DNA of 64,000 bases, from positions 641,764 to 705,763 of the forward strand of contig NZ_SJPT01000003.1 of NCBI RefSeq assembly GCF_007860095.1. The letters run 5' to 3'. Positions 26,432 through 34,728 of the stretch are shown here, in pieces. A program made the translations under genes and the position numbers. Every line of letters begins with the position of its first letter. The first letter of the stretch is position 1. This DNA is from Novipirellula galeiformis. Lineage in GTDB: Bacteria > Planctomycetota > Planctomycetia > Pirellulales > Pirellulaceae. The notes beneath the pieces are model-generated. The model was not told the origin of the DNA and searched no databases. It worked only from the letters and a program-made list of their open reading frames with translations.

Positions 26432-26869
26432 CTACAGGATTTCAAAAACCGCTTCGACTTCCACAGCGACTCCAGTCGGTAGCGCTGCGAACCCAAGGGC
26501 GCTGCGTGCGTGATAGCCATCGCCATCTTTGCCGTACAATTCGTGAAAAAGATCCGATGCGCCGTTGATCACTAAATGATGATCCGTGAAATCGGGTGCC
26601 GAGTAAACGCAGCCCAACAATTTAACGACCTTCAGTCCGTCCAGCGATCCATGGGTGTTGCGAACCGAGCGAAGGATCTTCTCAGCACACTCGCGGGCTG
26701 CTTTATAGCCATCGTCGACACTCAATCCACCGCCGAGAATTCCCTTGATGTCGCTGACATGACCTGATGTGATCAGCTGGTTGCCGCTTTTGATGCAGAG
26801 ATTTAGGTAGCCGTTTGGCTGATCGCTAAGGTCGATTCCAAGGTCGATTGCTTTCTGCTGGGCTGACAT
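26432..26869 (-). CDS. RidA / YjgF family protein
   Basis: 145 residues from ATG 26869. It has LCIKSGNQLITSGHVSD, GYKAARECAEKILRSVRNTHGSLDGLKVVKLLGCVYSAPDF in several conserved blocks, and a C-terminal RSALGFAALPTGVAVEVEAVFEI containing the Arg of the family. RidA proteins hydrolyse reactive enamine/imine intermediates from PLP enzymes; this larger subtype (TdcF/YjgF-like) often has an unproven substrate. The frame extends to 27016, but the family start is at MSAQQKAIDLG. It is flanked by copies of a short dispersed repeat. Confidence 0.9.
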   Translation of the reverse strand: MSAQQKAIDLGIDLSDQPNGYLNLCIKSGNQLITSGHVSDIKGILGGGLSVDDGYKAARECAEKILRSVRNTHGSLDGLKVVKLLGCVYSAPDFTDHHLVINGASDLFHELYGKDGDGYHARSALGFAALPTGVAVEVEAVFEIL

Positions 26870-27177
26870 GAAGACTTCTTTCGTGAAGTTTGAGAATGGA
26901 TTGAAATTGTGACGGCTCAAAATGCCGCCACACTCGACCAAAAAGAATACCGCCCCAGCGACCATCTGCCAATCCAAGCAGCGTCCAACACCAATCTGTG
27001 AGCCCAGATTCGACACCTATTGCAAGGCGGTTCCTGCGCAAACGGGCGTTGATCTGCGACCGTGCAGCGCACCGAGCCAAATGTTGGGTTACTGCCTCAC
27101 GGATTCATTGCTTCACGGCAGGCGAAGTTTCCGGCGTCGCCCCCCCAGCGTCATTGCTCGACAAGTCTGGGTGGCTC

Positions 27178-27243
27178 AAGATGCTCTGCCCCCGTTGGCT
27201 CTCTGTCCCCGTTGGCCCTGTCCCTGTTGGCCCTGTTGGCCAT
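27178..27243. repeat. Dispersed repeat copy 2 with local tandem units
   Basis: AAGATGCTCTGCCCCCGTTGG at 27178-27198 followed by three more imperfect units of CTGTCCCYGTTGGC to about 27243. The rest of 26870-27508 shows no recognised gene. Confidence 0.65.
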
Positions 27244-27508
27244 GCTATCCCGGCCCAGCGCAGCGACGGTCAACGGCGGTTCCCAAAGGGCGCCACTGAG
27301 CCAGCGTCCCCCTTCTTGCCGAGACACTCGAGATTCGGCACCGGTGCGTAGAAAACGCCAACTCCGCCCTGCGGGTCAGAAGTCGATGTTCGGATTGATA
27401 AACCACCGCTGACGTCTCAGAACCATTGCCGCTGCCTTTCTCGCCGTGAGTGTTTAAGCTTGATCCTTGAGATGGGCGCATAACCAACAAATGAAAGGTT
27501 TATCTGAG

Positions 27509-27808
27509 ATGAAAGTAATTGTAGATTTGTGTGTCGTCCCGATGGGCGTCGGTGTATCGGTAAGCAAATACGTCGCGGAGTGCCAAAAGGTATTACAGGA
27601 AGCTGGATTGGAGCACCAACTTCACGCCTACGGCACAAACATCGAGGGTGACTGGGACGATGTTTTTGCCGCGATAAAACGGTGCCATCAACGTGTCCAT
27701 GCTATGGGGGCGCCGCGAATCACCACCACGATCAAAGTTGGAACTCGCACGGACCGTGAACAGACAATGCAAGACAAAATCGACAGCGTGACTGAGACCA
27801 GAACCTAG
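27509..27808 (+). CDS. MTH1187 / YqgV family thiamine-binding-like protein (DUF77)
   Basis: 99 residues from ATG 27509: MKVIVDLCVVPMGVGVSVSKYV, then AGLEHQLHAYGTNIEGDWDDVFAAIKRCH and APRITTTIKVGTRTDR, covering the complete small ferredoxin-like fold of the family. Members form tetramers and some bind thiamine; the exact role is not settled. ATG 27491 or 27467 in the same frame would add a few non-conserved residues. It is isolated. A hairpin with 9-bp arms (TTCCGCCAT/ATGGCGGAA) lies about 50 bases after the stop. Confidence 0.9.
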   Translation: MKVIVDLCVVPMGVGVSVSKYVAECQKVLQEAGLEHQLHAYGTNIEGDWDDVFAAIKRCHQRVHAMGAPRITTTIKVGTRTDREQTMQDKIDSVTETRT

Positions 27809-27856
27809 AAGTCCTCACCAACTCGCCCCGATTTCATCGTCCGGCGTTTCTCTGGA

Positions 27857-27891
27857 TTCCGCCATCAGTGCACGTGAGCGGAATGGCGGAA
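27857..27891. repeat. Inverted repeat downstream of the MTH1187-type gene
   Basis: Perfect 9-bp arms TTCCGCCAT and ATGGCGGAA around a 17-base loop, followed by AAAT only. It may stabilise the 3' end; a weak terminator candidate. The rest of 27809-28184 is without recognised features. Confidence 0.4.
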
Positions 27892-28184
27892 AATCGCTTC
27901 GGTGGTGCTACACCTCGCACCGGGGTATGAACTGCGCTCGGCTGTGCCCGATTCGCGTTTCACGGAAATCATTTAGCGATCCGGCGGCAATGCAGGTCGG
28001 CCCTGTGGATCAGCCCGGGCGATGCACGCATTCTCTGAATCGCAGAGACGCGGCGGATGCATCGATGCATGTCCATGTTACGTCAAAGCGACTGCAGCGA
28101 CTAAACGGACAAAGAGGCCGGACATGAATCGTCGCGGCAGATGCAAGTTGCGTGATCGGACATCGTTCGCACAACGCGATGAAT

Positions 28185-28490
28185 TCATGCTAAGCGACCC
28201 AATGGGGTCAGCGGCGGGTTGCTGCGAATGATCTCACCTGAATCCGATACCTTCAAATAATAGGACGACCAAATGTGGAGCCGCATTGAGACCGCGAAGT
28301 CCCCCGGCTGCTCTAGCTTCTCCCAAATGTTGACCCGATAGTTGTCGTTGTGGTGCCGACACACCTCCACACGATGCAATCGAGGTGGCCGGCCGACTTT
28401 CTGGAGAACCTGCGCCTTGATCTTTTCCGTGTGGTCGGCTTGCGACTCGGGGTCATCTTTCTGCGGGGCTGTTTGATCGGCTTTTGCCAT
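28185..28490 (-). CDS. Small protein of unknown function
   Basis: 101 residues from ATG 28490 with GAGGAAATA just before it, a good ribosome site. The N terminus is charged and polar (KADQTAPQKDDPESQADHTEKIKAQVL), followed by an alpha/beta-looking domain (RLHRVEVCRHHNDNYRVNIWEKL, AVSMRLHIWSSYYLKVSDSGEII). The pattern suggests a small soluble DNA- or protein-binding domain, but no family is recognised. The upstream extension to 28601 is rejected because of the ribosome site. Confidence 0.7.
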   Translation of the reverse strand: MAKADQTAPQKDDPESQADHTEKIKAQVLQKVGRPPRLHRVEVCRHHNDNYRVNIWEKLEQPGDFAVSMRLHIWSSYYLKVSDSGEIIRSNPPLTPLGRLA

Positions 28491-28984
28491 TATTTCCTCG
28501 GCCACTTGAAGGTGATGCGACACTGAACTGTATCGTAATTCAGTCCCGATCGATACGAGTGCGGTGTGGAGAACGCAGCAGCGACGGATAGACACCCCCA
28601 ATTGGCTGCGATCGGTTGATCGGAAATTTCCTCGGTTTCACCACGCGACGAGACTCCCCCACCTGCGCAATCCTGCGGACGGTTGCATCGCCATCGCCGA
28701 AACCGATCCGCCGTGAAATCACACCGGTTCGCTCACCGATACGGCGAAAACGGTAGGTTTCTAACCGTCTGCGGTTTCATCGACCGACGCGATTTTGGGG
28801 ATTTTCTCGTCAGAATCCACGCTCCGAAACGGCGTGTCAGCGGGCGAGAGGTGCTTGATCCTCCGATCCTCAGCGAATGACCACGCTTGAAAACGGGCAT
28901 CCGCGAGGCGTGTGTGGGGTGGCTCGGCGTCACCGATTTCGGAAATGTGACCGCTGCACGCTTGATGGAGGTGCATTTCTGGTA

Positions 28985-29092
28985 CGCCCAAGCCTTCCCG
29001 GTGAGAAGTTGCTGGGTAAACAGCTCGGCGAACCGCGTTTGCTGTTTCTCGCTTAGGTACTCTGTTTCTCGCTCAGGTACTCTTGGCGGCAA
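28985..29092 (-). pseudogene. Possible transposase remnant (ISL3-like)
   Basis: A short frame reads EYLSEKQQTRFAELFTQQ then LLTGKAWAYQK, which resembles the helical linker of ISL3-family transposases (LSEKQ..RF..L....L.T.KAWA.KE). The continuation is not transposase-like in any frame. A 20-bp direct duplication (29042-29081) lies in it. No terminal inverted repeats were found. Weak call. Confidence 0.3.
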
Positions 29093-29150
29093 ACCTTGCC
29101 AAACTGTAAGCGATCACACAGACGGAGTGGTGGCAAACCGGTAACGTGTG
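29081..29150. repeat. Direct repeat left of the VWA gene
   Basis: TCTTGGCGGC..TTGCC.AACTGTA then GCGATCACACAGACGGAG and a distal GTAACGT. A similar sequence is at 31323-31390. The pair brackets the VWA-domain gene. Confidence 0.55.
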
Positions 29151-29350
29151 ACATGTTTTGCAACGACAGGTGTCGCCCCCGCCTGTGACCTCTCGATGTT
29201 GCTATCCGCACCAAACTCCACATCTCGTCACGATCACGCTCAACGCGTACGCCCCGACACAGAACTGAGTTTCGTTTGACAAGGGTCCGATGGACCGGCT
29301 ATTCGTATAGAGATTGCTTCTCAAACCTTTTCACTTTTCCGGCAGCGCGC

Positions 29351-31285
29351 ATGCCCCGCTCCCAATTGTTTTCTCCCTTGGATACGGCTGACGCTCCAGT
29401 TTCGTTAAAGAGTCAAAGACACCGTCGTTTGGTTTCCTTGCTGACTTCTGCGGGACTGCACACGTTGTTGTTGCTCGCTTTAGCACTCTTCGTCTTCCCC
29501 ACGATGGTCCGCCGCACCCAAGTCCTCAAATTTGTAGTGGGAGAATCCGACACGTACTCCCTGACGACGATCGATGTTACGCCCCGGTGGGATGCCATCG
29601 GCTCCGATCTCACCGATGAGCCAATCGTGATCCCAGAATCCGAAGTGCCTCCAGAATTGGATGCCTCCTTGTTTGAGTTATCTGGCGCAATTGACGATCC
29701 CTCTCGCAGCAGCAGCAACGTCTCGGCGGTCGCCTACGTCGTTCCGAAGAACATTGGCGAATCGCTCTCCGCATCCAACTCGGTTGAAGGCGCTGTCGAT
29801 CGGATCACTTCGGAATTGGAAGGGAAGTTTGAAAAGGGCGACTTGTTGGTTGTGTGGCTGCTCGACGCATCACACAGTTTGGTGGATGATCGCAAACGTG
29901 TCGCCGTTCGTTTAGCCCCGTTCTACGAAAGCATTGTCAATCGTCACAGCGGGGCGAAGTTTGAAGTGCGAAGCGCTGTCGTCTCTTACGGTTCCGCAAT
30001 GCGTGAACGTGTTGCACCGACGGAGTTTGGCAAGAAGATTGTTTCAGCGGTGGAGGATTTGCCCATCGATCGAACGGGTGACGAGAATGTCTTTAGCAGC
30101 GTTGCAAAATGCGCCAAGGTTTACCGGTCGTCATGGCCCGATCGGCAAATCGCCATCGTGATTTGGACTGACGAATCCGGTGACGACATCGAACACCTGG
30201 AGAACGCGATCGCAGTCTGCCGCGAACAGCAGGTATCGGTGTCCGTCGTGGGGCCCTCATCCGTATTAGGTGCCGACACCGGGCTGCATGCTTACGTCGA
30301 TCGTAAGACCCAAGCGGTTTACCAACTTCCGGTCCGACGCGGACCGGAAACGGCAATGCCCGAACGACTTGAACTTGGCTATTGGTATTTAACGCGTTTG
30401 AATTCCCCGGTGCAAGGAGGTCCCCGAAGCTTACCGATGTGGCTCGGTGGGCAAGACCTCCGGGGTATCCTTTGCGGGTTTAGTCCCTACGCGATGACAC
30501 GTTTATCAATTCAAACAGGAGGGTCCTATACGATCTTCGACCGCCAAGAAGAACGTGGCCCATTCGATCCCGAAGTGATGGCTCGGTACATGCCAAGCTA
30601 CGGGTCGTTGGCTGAGTACGAATCCGAAGTTCAATCGAATCCGTTACGACGCTCAATCATGAGAGCTGTAGGCGAATTGAAAGGAAAGAACGTCGACGAA
30701 CCAACCACGATGTTGTTCATCAAACGAACGGGCAGCCGCGTCTTCGATTTCACGCGGTACTATTACACCCCGAGCGAGTTTCGCTCGAAGCTTAGTTCAT
30801 CACGTGGACGTCTGAAGGCCCAAGCGACACGGTCATCAAAGTTCGTTGACGCGGCTCTGATGCACCTCACCGATGGTGGCGATCTTGACCTTGGCTTAGA
30901 GGAACTCTACGAGCATGAGAATTCACCGAGATGGCGAGCTTGGTACGATCTGACGCGCGGACGATTGCTGGCAACGAGTGTACGGCTTGAGGAATATCGT
31001 TTAGCAATCGACTCAATGATTTCCCCCGACGGGCTGGCCCCATCAACGAATCACGTGATGCTGAGGGCATCGTCGGAATTGCGATCCAATGAGACCTTCC
31101 AAAAACGAGGTGACGAGGCCGAGCGTTTACTGAGGCGATGCGTACGAGAGAACCAGGGAACGCCGTGGGAAACGCTGGCGCAACGAGAACTTGATTTCGC
31201 GCTCGGAGTCGGAGTGCGTCAAATGTCACTCACTCAACAGCCCATGGGGCCAGCATCGCGATCGCCAAGTCTCCCCCGGTTTTGA
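29351..31285 (+). CDS. Membrane-anchored VWA-domain protein
   Basis: 644 residues from ATG 29351 (a TTG at 29276 would add 25 residues). One membrane segment (LVSLLTSAGLHTLLLLALALFVFP) near residues 27-50 is followed by an acidic linker, then a von Willebrand A-like domain: LVVWLLDASHSLVDD has a DxSxS-type MIDAS (Asp-Ala-Ser-His-Ser), and IAIVIWTDESGDD provides the later Asp. The C-terminal third is helical and TPR-like (ERLLRRCVRENQGTPWETLAQREL). Proteins of this shape occur widely in planctomycetes with unknown function. Imperfect direct repeats lie on both sides of the gene. Confidence 0.85.
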   Translation: MPRSQLFSPLDTADAPVSLKSQRHRRLVSLLTSAGLHTLLLLALALFVFPTMVRRTQVLKFVVGESDTYSLTTIDVTPRWDAIGSDLTDEPIVIPESEVPPELDASLFELSGAIDDPSRSSSNVSAVAYVVPKNIGESLSASNSVEGAVDRITSELEGKFEKGDLLVVWLLDASHSLVDDRKRVAVRLAPFYESIVNRHSGAKFEVRSAVVSYGSAMRERVAPTEFGKKIVSAVEDLPIDRTGDENVFSSVAKCAKVYRSSWPDRQIAIVIWTDESGDDIEHLENAIAVCREQQVSVSVVGPSSVLGADTGLHAYVDRKTQAVYQLPVRRGPETAMPERLELGYWYLTRLNSPVQGGPRSLPMWLGGQDLRGILCGFSPYAMTRLSIQTGGSYTIFDRQEERGPFDPEVMARYMPSYGSLAEYESEVQSNPLRRSIMRAVGELKGKNVDEPTTMLFIKRTGSRVFDFTRYYYTPSEFRSKLSSSRGRLKAQATRSSKFVDAALMHLTDGGDLDLGLEELYEHENSPRWRAWYDLTRGRLLATSVRLEEYRLAIDSMISPDGLAPSTNHVMLRASSELRSNETFQKRGDEAERLLRRCVRENQGTPWETLAQRELDFALGVGVRQMSLTQQPMGPASRSPSLPRF

Positions 31286-31322
31286 GCGGAGAGCAAAGAG
31301 TTTCTGCCGTTTTTAACACACT

Positions 31323-31390
31323 TCTTGGCCCGCTTTGCCGAACTGTACGCCATCACACAGACGGAGCGTTTGAAAAATCCGTAACGTCCG
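31323..31390. repeat. Direct repeat right of the VWA gene
   Basis: TCTTGGCCCGC.TTGCCGAACTGTAC then GCCATCACACAGACGGAG and GTAACGT, an imperfect copy of 29081-29150. Confidence 0.55.
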
Positions 31391-31543
31391 AGCCGTCAAG
31401 CAGCAGCGGCAATCGCCTCTTTGCGGTTAAAGTCGGACGTTTCGTATGCCGGCTCACATTGTGAACCGAACTGCAGGGCCGATGGAACAGGAAAGGAATT
31501 CTCGTTCCAAGCAAACTCAAGCTGAATTTTCGTAAGGAAACCC

Positions 31544-31861
31544 ATGTCTCGTAAGTTACTCGCCAGCACGTCCATTTTGAGCGTCGTTGCCTTTGGTTGT
31601 TTTGCGTTTTCGGGCTGCCGCCAAGCCGGTTCCTGTCGCGACGGCAGTTGCTCAGTCCCGTCGGCTTACAACTCGCCCGCCTATCCTGCGTCGCCTTCGC
31701 ATTCTCAACCGGCCTATCAGGGATCCGGCACGAGCAACTCGATGCCATCGTCTTCTTATTCCGCTCCCTCGCAAAGCGATAACACTCCGCCCCAAAGTTA
31801 CTCGGCCCCAGCTGGGTCGGGGACACGTTCGGCTCCATCGGACGGATCGGGCACACGTTAA
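31544..31861 (+). CDS. Small lipoprotein, Ser/Pro/Tyr-rich
   Basis: 105 residues. ATG 31544 is preceded by AAGGAAAC. The lipoprotein signal ends in FSGC (Cys near 25), followed by a short Cys-containing stretch (SCRDGSCSVPS) and then a low-complexity Ser/Pro/Tyr/Gly tail up to the stop. It resembles the small exported proteins at 37268 and 37483. Function unknown; probably a surface or periplasmic linker-like protein. Confidence 0.7.
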   Translation: MSRKLLASTSILSVVAFGCFAFSGCRQAGSCRDGSCSVPSAYNSPAYPASPSHSQPAYQGSGTSNSMPSSSYSAPSQSDNTPPQSYSAPAGSGTRSAPSDGSGTR

Positions 31862-32311
31862 GCCACCCCCGGCAAGGACACGATCAAACGATTGATAAGC
31901 CGTCGGCATGGCTGGCTGAGAGGTGTCGCTGCATGCCTATCCGTATTCGCATGTGGCTTCGCAGTGCGGTCACCACTTTCGCCCCCAACGGCCGACCGTC
32001 ACCGCGAAGCCCCTCCAAGCCGGTCCCGATATCAACTTTGCCGATGAGACTGACGAGCCGGTCGGTTAAGTGTTCAGTCGTATGATCGGATTTGAGGGTA
32101 CGGACAAGCCGACGCTCCCGCAGCGATCGTTTCCGCCCATGCGCCGAGGAGCCAATGCGCCGAGGAGCCAATGCGCCGGACTGCGACACCTTAGAAAGGC
32201 ATTGCCCTGTGTTGTGACACCGCAAAGCGGCTGCAAAAAGTTTTTCTGAAACCGTGTAAGGATCGCGTTGGTCCACCGTCTTCCCTTGCGAGCTGCCTCG
32301 TCTCGGCATCC
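31862..32311. other. Intergenic region upstream of arsM
   Basis: No gene recognised. It holds a 16-base tandem duplication ATGCGCCGAGGAGCCA at about 32139-32170. Frames crossing it also cross the palindromic repeat and are not credible. Confidence 0.5.
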
Positions 32312-32369
32312 CGTAGCCCAGGCTTCCAATCCTGGGACCAGCAAACCCAGGCTGGAAGCCTAGGCTACG
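32312..32369. repeat. Palindromic repeat, copy 4
   Basis: GTAGCCCAGGCTTCCAATCC at 32313-32332 and inverse arm GGCTGGAAGCCTAGGCTACG at 32350-32369. It lies 37 bases before the arsM start, inside its 5' leader or promoter. Confidence 0.9.
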
Positions 32370-32406
32370 GATTATCCCAACTCGCATCCGAAAGGAAGTC
32401 GGTCCT

Positions 32407-33582
32407 ATGAAAACAGTCCTGTCCAGCGAAAACCAAGTCGCCGAGTCGTCGGTTTACCAGCGGTACGCCGCTGCCGCACAAGCAGTCGAACCGGCGCTTT
32501 GCTGTCCGGTTGAGTACTCGACCGACCTATTGAACGTGATCCCTCAAGAAATCATCGAACGGGATTACGGATGCGGCGATCCCACTCCCTACGTTCGCGC
32601 GGGCGAAACGGTACTGGATTTGGGCAGCGGAGGTGGCAAGTTGTGCTACATCGCCGCCCAGGTCGTGGGTCCCCAAGGGCGGATCATCGGTGTCGATTGC
32701 AACCGTGAAATGCTGGGACTCGCTCGGAAACATGCGCCAGCCGTAGCCGAGCAACTCGGCTACGCAAACGTCGATTTTCGCTATGGATTGATTCAGGACT
32801 TGGCTCTCGATCTGGATCAACTTGCTGGAGAATTGTCGCAACACCCCGTGAACAATCCGGCTGGCTATCTGGCTCTTCGCCACACCGAGGAACGTTTACG
32901 TCGCGAACACCCCCTCGTCGCTGACGACTCAGTCGACTGCGTTTTGTCCAACTGTGTCTTGAATCTAGTACGGCAACAAGATCGCCGACAATTGTTCGCC
33001 GAGATCTTCCGCGTCTTGCGGCACGGCGGACGCGCGGCAATCAGCGACATCGTCAGTGACGAGAGTGTCCCAGAACGATTGCAACAGGACCCAGAGCTTT
33101 GGTCGGGATGCATCACCGGTGCGTTTCGCGAAGATGAGTTTCTAAAAGCGTTCGAGGATGCAGGCTTTCACGGAATCGAGATCGTCAAGCGGCAAAGTGA
33201 GCCTTGGCGGACGGTGGAGGGAATTGAGTTTCGCAGCGTGACGGTCGTCGCACATAAAGGAAAGCAGGGTCCGTGTTTGGAACGCGGACAAGCGGTGTCG
33301 TATCGCGGCCCATTCAAGCAAGTCCAGGATGACGACGGTCACACGTATTTCCGAGGCGAGCGGATGGCCGTTTGTGACAAGACGTTCAATCTGCTTCAGC
33401 AAGAACCGTACACAAACATGTTTGACGCGATTGAACCGCGCAACGTAGTGCCGTTAGAAGATGCAAAGCCGCTGGATTGCCGGCGCAATGCACGACGGCA
33501 TCCACGGGAAACCAAAGGCCTCGAATATGACGCGACCACCGATGCGATGAATGGCTGCAATGACGAAGGGCCGTGCTGTTAG
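32407..33582 (+). CDS. arsM: Arsenite S-adenosylmethionine methyltransferase (ArsM type)
   Basis: 391 residues. SAM motif I VLDLGSGGGKLCY is at 69-81, and VDCNREML follows. Cysteines in positions expected for arsenite binding are C32/C33 (ALCCPVEY), C183 (SNCVLNL) and C235 (SGCITGA). A C-terminal domain of about 130 residues ends in CNDEGPCC, a Cys-rich tail that may bind arsenic. A 35-residue insert (about 135-170) separates two core motifs. ArsM methylates As(III) to mono-, di- and trimethyl forms; dimethylarsenic is the precursor for ArsS. It stands 84 bases before arsS, with a palindromic repeat between. A leader repeat lies upstream. Confidence 0.9.
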   Translation: MKTVLSSENQVAESSVYQRYAAAAQAVEPALCCPVEYSTDLLNVIPQEIIERDYGCGDPTPYVRAGETVLDLGSGGGKLCYIAAQVVGPQGRIIGVDCNREMLGLARKHAPAVAEQLGYANVDFRYGLIQDLALDLDQLAGELSQHPVNNPAGYLALRHTEERLRREHPLVADDSVDCVLSNCVLNLVRQQDRRQLFAEIFRVLRHGGRAAISDIVSDESVPERLQQDPELWSGCITGAFREDEFLKAFEDAGFHGIEIVKRQSEPWRTVEGIEFRSVTVVAHKGKQGPCLERGQAVSYRGPFKQVQDDDGHTYFRGERMAVCDKTFNLLQQEPYTNMFDAIEPRNVVPLEDAKPLDCRRNARRHPRETKGLEYDATTDAMNGCNDEGPCC

Positions 33583-33584
33583 AC

Positions 33585-33654
33585 CGTAGCCTAGGCTTCC
33601 AGCCTGGGTTTCATTTATGCATTCAATTGTCCCAGGCTAGAAGCCTAGGCTACG
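33585..33654. repeat. Palindromic repeat, copy 5
   Basis: CGTAGCCTAGGCTTCCAGCC at 33585-33604 and inverse arm GGCTAGAAGCCTAGGCTACG at 33635-33654, with a 30-base AT-richer loop. It fills the gap between the arsM stop and the arsS start. Confidence 0.92.
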
Positions 33655-33666
33655 CAAGGAACCACC

Positions 33667-34728
33667 ATGCAATTATCACTTCTACGACAAAAAAGCGAAC
33701 TCGCCAACGCCGCCATGCAGCGAGAAATCCTCGAGGGCGACGCAAAGCCGCGACAGCCCTACTTCCACGAGAAAGTGCGATCAAGCGGTCTGAGGAACCT
33801 TCGTGCAACTGGCATCGAAGTACTGCAAATCAACGTTGGCAAGTTGTGCAACCAAACTTGCACCCATTGCCACGTGGACGCAGGCCCGGACCGTCGAGAG
33901 AGCATGTCGCGAGAAACGGCCGAGCAAATCATTGACGTCCTCGCGAACAACGACATCCCGACGCTGGACATTACCGGTGGCGCACCGGAGATGAACCCCA
34001 ATTTTCGCTGGCTCGTCGAACAAGCTCACAAGCTTGGACGCCGTGTGATTGACCGCTGTAACTTAACGATCTTGATGGCGAATGGATTCAAGGACTTGCC
34101 CGAGTTTCTAGCTCAGCATGACGTCGAAGTCGTAGCCTCTTTGCCTTGTTACATGGAAGAAAACTGCGATAGCCAACGCGGCGATGGCGTTTTCAAGCGT
34201 TCGATCGACGCCCTGCGCCGGCTCAATGCACTTGGCTACGGACACCCCGGTTCAGGACGAAAGCTGACGCTCGTTTACAACCCGACCGGAACCTCGCTGC
34301 CGCCGTCGCAACACGAACTCGAAGCGACTTACCGCGGCGAGTTGAAATCACGCTATGATATTATCTTTTCCGATTTGCACACGATCACCAACCTTCCGAT
34401 CAGCCGCTTTCTCGATGAACTGCTCCTGGGTGATCAACTCGATGAGTACATGCACAAGCTGATCGACAGCTTCAACCCACTGACGGTCGAGGGGGTCATG
34501 TGTCGCACGATGGTCTCGGTTGATTGGCAGGGAAACTTGTTCGATTGCGATTTCAACCAGATGTTGAACATGGGATTGCCTGCGGACCTACCACAACACA
34601 TTTCAGATTTCGATCCCGCGAGACTTGGCGACCGCGTGATCCAAACCGGCCGACATTGCTTTGGTTGCACCGCCGGATGTGGATCGGGATGCCAAGGAGC
34701 GGTCGTTAAGATCGGAGCAGCAAAATGA
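33667..34728 (+). CDS. arsS: Radical SAM arsenosugar biosynthesis protein ArsS
   Basis: 353 residues. The radical-SAM motif CNQTCTHC has C61, C65 and C68; LDITGGAPEMNPNFRW is the GGE-like region. The C-terminal Cys-rich segment HCFGCTAGCGSGCQGA (about 330-345) is the family hallmark. In some bacteria one of these positions is selenocysteine; here all are Cys. ArsS attaches a 5'-deoxyadenosyl group to dimethylarsenic, giving the arsenosugar skeleton. An AAGGAACC stretch lies before ATG 33667. The stop overlaps the start of the phosphate-permease gene by four bases (ATGA). Confidence 0.93.
   Translation: MQLSLLRQKSELANAAMQREILEGDAKPRQPYFHEKVRSSGLRNLRATGIEVLQINVGKLCNQTCTHCHVDAGPDRRESMSRETAEQIIDVLANNDIPTLDITGGAPEMNPNFRWLVEQAHKLGRRVIDRCNLTILMANGFKDLPEFLAQHDVEVVASLPCYMEENCDSQRGDGVFKRSIDALRRLNALGYGHPGSGRKLTLVYNPTGTSLPPSQHELEATYRGELKSRYDIIFSDLHTITNLPISRFLDELLLGDQLDEYMHKLIDSFNPLTVEGVMCRTMVSVDWQGNLFDCDFNQMLNMGLPADLPQHISDFDPARLGDRVIQTGRHCFGCTAGCGSGCQGAVVKIGAAK

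Noticed and set aside
31884-32387. 167-codon minus-strand frame upstream of arsM
   Set aside because: Its N-terminal part is a translation of palindromic repeat copy 4 and the rest lacks domain features.
33667-34728. Selenocysteine in ArsS
   Set aside because: The frame has no internal TGA and the C-terminal positions are Cys codons.
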